A stretch of DNA of 64,000 nucleotides. Source: Corynebacterium occultum (GTDB lineage Bacteria; Actinomycetota; Actinomycetes; Mycobacteriales; Mycobacteriaceae). The notes below the pieces were generated by a model. It worked only from the letters and a program-made list of their open reading frames with translations. It was not told where the DNA came from and ran no database searches. Where the stretch lies: positions 1,116,001 through 1,180,000 of the forward strand of contig NZ_CP046455.1 of the NCBI RefSeq assembly GCF_009734425.1, read 5' to 3'. Positions within the stretch are counted from its first letter, which is position 1; the number at the start of each line of letters is the position of its first letter. The translations under genes were made by a program, and so were the position numbers. Positions 61,489 to 64,000 of this stretch are shown piece by piece.

Positions 61489-61666
61489 GGAACCGTGGTC
61501 TTTCCGTTTCGGGGCTAGGCTGATCCAGAAGCTGATGTGCATGCTATCCGGGATTTTCCCTGGTTGCCGGGAAACCACACCCTTATGTGCGGGTGATGCG
61601 CCGGAAAATTGGCTGGGAGATCCGGGGTACCCCCCGCCCGGTTCAGCCGATTGGGACTACCTCGGC

Positions 61667-61672
61667 TAAACT
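61667..61672 (+). promoter_or_regulatory. -10 hexamer of the argS-lysA operon
   Basis: TAAACT, 8 nt before ATG 61681, with only a pyrimidine tract between. The argS mRNA is therefore probably leaderless. No clear -35. Confidence 0.62.
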
Positions 61673-61680
61673 TTTCCCCC

Positions 61681-63333
61681 ATGACACCTGCAGATTTATC
61701 CTCCCTGATCAAGGAGACCGCCCGCGCAGTTTTCGCTGAACATGACCTGGACACCTCCGCCATCCCGGAGCAGGTCACGGTTGAGCGTCCCCGCAACCCG
61801 GAGCATGGTGACTACGCCACGAACCTGGCACTGCAGGTCGCGAAGAAGGTCGGACAGAACCCCCGCGAGGTGGCCACCTGGCTTGCCGACGCCCTGGGCC
61901 GCTCCGAGGCCGTCGAGGTCGCCGAGATCGCCGGCCCCGGTTTCCTGAATATCCGTCTCGCCGCCGCCGCACAGGGTGAAATCGTGGCCCGCATCCTGGC
62001 GGCGGGGGAGAGCTTCGGCAACTCCGACATCTACGCCGGCACCCGGATCAACCTGGAGTTCGTCTCCGCGAACCCCACCGGCCCGATCCACCTCGGTGGT
62101 ACCCGTTGGGCAGCCGTCGGTGATTCCCTGGGTCGTGTGCTCACCGCCAGTGGTGCGGAAGTCACCCGCGAGTACTACTTCAATGACCACGGCGAGCAGA
62201 TCGACCGCTTCGCCCGCTCCCTGGTGGCCGCCGCCAAGAATGAGCCCACCCCGGAGGACGGTTATGGCGGTGGCTATATCGCCGACATCGCCGCCGAGGT
62301 CGTCGCAAAGCACCCCGGCCTGCTGGAGCAGGAACCGGCTGAGATGCAGGAGATCTTCCGTGCCACCGGTGTGGCGATGATGTTCGAGCACATCCGGGAA
62401 TCCCTCAAGGAGTTCGGCACCGAGTTCGACGTCTACTTCCACGAGAACTCCCTCTTCGAGAGTGGTGCCGTCGACCGGGCCATCCAGACCCTGAAGGACA
62501 ACGGCAACCTCTACGAGAATGAGGGTGCCTGGTGGCTGCGCAGCTCCAACTTCGGTGATGACAAGGACCGTGTGGTCATCAAGTCGGATGGCAATGCCGC
62601 CTACATCGCCGGTGACATCGCCTATGTGGTGGACAAGATCGAACGTGGTCATGACCTGTGCATCTACATGCTCGGTGCTGACCACCACGGTTACATCTCC
62701 CGCCTCAAGGCCGCCGCCGGGGCCCTGGGCTATGACCCGGAGCGGGTTGAGGTGCTCATCGGCCAGATGGTCAACCTGCTCCGCGAGGGTCAGGCGGTAC
62801 GCATGTCCAAGCGGGCCGGCACCGTCATCACCCTGGACGATCTGGTTGAGGCGATCGGCATCGACGCCGCCCGCTACTCCCTGATCCGTTCCTCCGTCGA
62901 CTCCTCCCTGGACATCGACCTCGCCCTCTGGGCCTCCCAGTCCTCCGACAACCCGGTGTACTACGTCCAGTACGGCCATGCCCGCCTCTGTTCCATTGCG
63001 CGCAAGGCCGCTGAGCTCGGGGTCACCCATGAGAACCCGGATCTTTCCCTCCTCACCCACGAAAGGGAGGGGGAGCTGATCCGTACCCTCGGTGAATTCC
63101 CCGCGGTGATCAAGTCCGCAGCTGAATTACGGGAACCGCACCGCGTGGCCCGGTACGCTGAAGAACTGGCCGGTGTATTCCACCGCTTCTACGACAACTG
63201 TCAGATCCTGCCCAAGGGTGAGGAAGAGACCGCGCCGATCCATTCGGCACGCCTCGCCCTCGCCGCCGCCACCCGTCAGACCCTGGCCAACGCCCTGCGG
63301 CTGGTTGGAGTCACCGCCCCCGAGAGGATGTAG
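61681..63333 (+). CDS. argS: Arginyl-tRNA synthetase
   Basis: 550 residues from ATG 61681. Class I synthetase: the HIGH-type motif is [20 protein letters not shown] (~residues 132-151), and the KMSKS-type motif is RMSKRAGT. N-terminal Add-1 domain with [18 protein letters not shown], and C-terminal anticodon domain with [13 protein letters not shown] and [16 protein letters not shown]. It joins arginine to tRNA-Arg. Its stop TAG is directly followed by the lysA start, so both are coupled, as in the well-known corynebacterial argS-lysA operon. Confidence 0.97.
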   Translation: MTPADLSSLIKETARAVFAEHDLDTSAIPEQVTVERPRNPEHGDYATNLALQVAKKVGQNPREVATWLADALGRSEAVEVAEIAGPGFLNIRLAAAAQGEIVARILAAGESFGNSDIYAGTRINLEFVSANPTGPIHLGGTRWAAVGDSLGRVLTASGAEVTREYYFNDHGEQIDRFARSLVAAAKNEPTPEDGYGGGYIADIAAEVVAKHPGLLEQEPAEMQEIFRATGVAMMFEHIRESLKEFGTEFDVYFHENSLFESGAVDRAIQTLKDNGNLYENEGAWWLRSSNFGDDKDRVVIKSDGNAAYIAGDIAYVVDKIERGHDLCIYMLGADHHGYISRLKAAAGALGYDPERVEVLIGQMVNLLREGQAVRMSKRAGTVITLDDLVEAIGIDAARYSLIRSSVDSSLDIDLALWASQSSDNPVYYVQYGHARLCSIARKAAELGVTHENPDLSLLTHEREGELIRTLGEFPAVIKSAAELREPHRVARYAEELAGVFHRFYDNCQILPKGEEETAPIHSARLALAAATRQTLANALRLVGVTAPERM

Positions 63334-64000
63334 ATGACCTCCGCAGAAAATTTCAATGAGGTCCCGGCCCACGTCTGGCCGCGCAATACCGCCCGTCAAG
63401 AAGATGGTGTGATCACCATCGCCGGCGTGCCGCTACCCGAGATCGCCGAGGAATACGGCACCCCCGTGTTCGTCGTCGACGAAGATGACTTCCGCTCCCG
63501 CTGTCAGGACATGGCCAAGGCCTTCGGCGGTGGGGACAACGTCCACTACGCCTCCAAGGCATTCCTGAGCAAGACCATCGCCCGCTGGGTCGATGAAGAG
63601 GGACTCAACCTCGACGTCGCCTCCATCGGTGAGCTCAGTATCGCCCTGGCCGCCGACTTCCCGGCGGGACGGATCACCGCCCACGGCAACAACAAGAGCG
63701 CCGACTTCCTGCGCACCTGCGTCCGGGAAGGGGTCTCGCATATCGTGCTCGACTCCGAGCAGGAGCTGGAACTGCTGGATCTCATCGCCGCCCGCGAAGG
63801 CAAGGTCCAGGAGGTGCTGATCCGGGTCAAGCCGGGCATTGAAGCCCACACCCATGAGTTCATCGCCACCAGCCACGAGGACCAGAAGTTCGGTTTCTCC
63901 CTGGCCTCCGGCTCCGCCTTCGGTGCGGCCCGGGCAGCCATCAACGCGGAGAACCTGAAGCTGGTGGGCCTGCACTGCCACGTGGGCTCCCAGGTCTTCG
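63334..64000 (+). CDS. lysA: Diaminopimelate decarboxylase, N-terminal part
   Basis: Begins at ATG 63334, directly after the argS stop; GAGAGG of the argS end serves as ribosome site. 222 codons are visible before the window ends. Fold III PLP decarboxylase: [18 protein letters not shown]-lysine in [10 protein letters not shown] (~residue 74), [37 protein letters not shown] segment, and LHCHVGSQV at the end. It makes lysine from meso-diaminopimelate. In C. glutamicum this pair is controlled by arginine and lysine through ArgR- and LysG-linked effects, by memory. Confidence 0.96.
   Translation, partial: MTSAENFNEVPAHVWPRNTARQEDGVITIAGVPLPEIAEEYGTPVFVVDEDDFRSRCQDMAKAFGGGDNVHYASKAFLSKTIARWVDEEGLNLDVASIGELSIALAADFPAGRITAHGNNKSADFLRTCVREGVSHIVLDSEQELELLDLIAAREGKVQEVLIRVKPGIEAHTHEFIATSHEDQKFGFSLASGSAFGAARAAINAENLKLVGLHCHVGSQVF

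Overview
This 64 kb window is chromosomal DNA of a Corynebacterium, by gene content and order. The left part runs glgC, O-methyltransferase, sigE, cseE, tatB, mrp, DUF1003, MgtE-N/CBS, odhA, ABC exporter, shikimate dehydrogenase-like, esterase. The right part runs putP, SNF2 helicase, a YceI protein facing a RosR-type regulator, PspC, tRNA-Arg, argS, lysA. Both orders match what I remember of the C. glutamicum cg127x-cg133x region; the first block also resembles M. tuberculosis Rv1220c-Rv1235. OdhA is the actinobacterial E2-E1 fusion. DNA is GC-rich, and many start codons sit 6-9 nt after a -10-like hexamer, as expected for leaderless transcripts. The species is not identified.

Layout. 1-7.3 kb: end of glycogen synthesis, envelope-stress sigma factor with its anti-sigma factor, Tat translocation, an Fe-S carrier, small membrane and regulatory proteins, a lipoprotein. 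7.3-16.4 kb: odhA, a fused ABC exporter, an EcsC-like protein and a dehydrogenase, all on the minus strand. 16.4-27.6 kb: esterase, acidic protein, NmrA-type protein, two back-to-back MFS exporters, two duplicated Cys-rich exported proteins, a YczE-type membrane protein and an unknown 512-residue protein. 27.7-33.6 kb: a sugar ABC importer (binding protein, permease, single-domain ATPase), an MHS-family symporter and a DHA2 exporter.

33.7-40 kb is an accessory island. It holds a ~200 bp copied fragment of the nearby ABC ATPase gene, an unassigned low-complexity stretch, a two-gene operon with a DUF262-DUF1524 nuclease fused to an alkyltransferase-like domain (candidate type IV restriction enzyme), then an IS630 and an IS1380 element. 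40-44.4 kb: a HutG-like protein that has lost its metal ligands, divergent from an IclR regulator, then a secreted beta-helix protein and an amino-acid permease. 44.6-50 kb: DEAD-box helicase, a membrane protein, a frameshifted secreted HNH nuclease and putP. 50.2-58 kb: a four-gene DNA-metabolism operon (SNF2 helicase, SWIM protein, SbcD-like and SbcC-like). 58-64 kb: YceI/RosR with two RosR-like operators, PspC, tRNA-Arg(CCG), secreted peptidase, and argS-lysA running off the end.

The observations most worth following are the DUF262-DUF1524-ATL fusion and its 66-residue partner, the HutG pseudoenzyme beside an IclR regulator, the copied ABC ATPase fragment at the island edge, and the two RosR-like operators.
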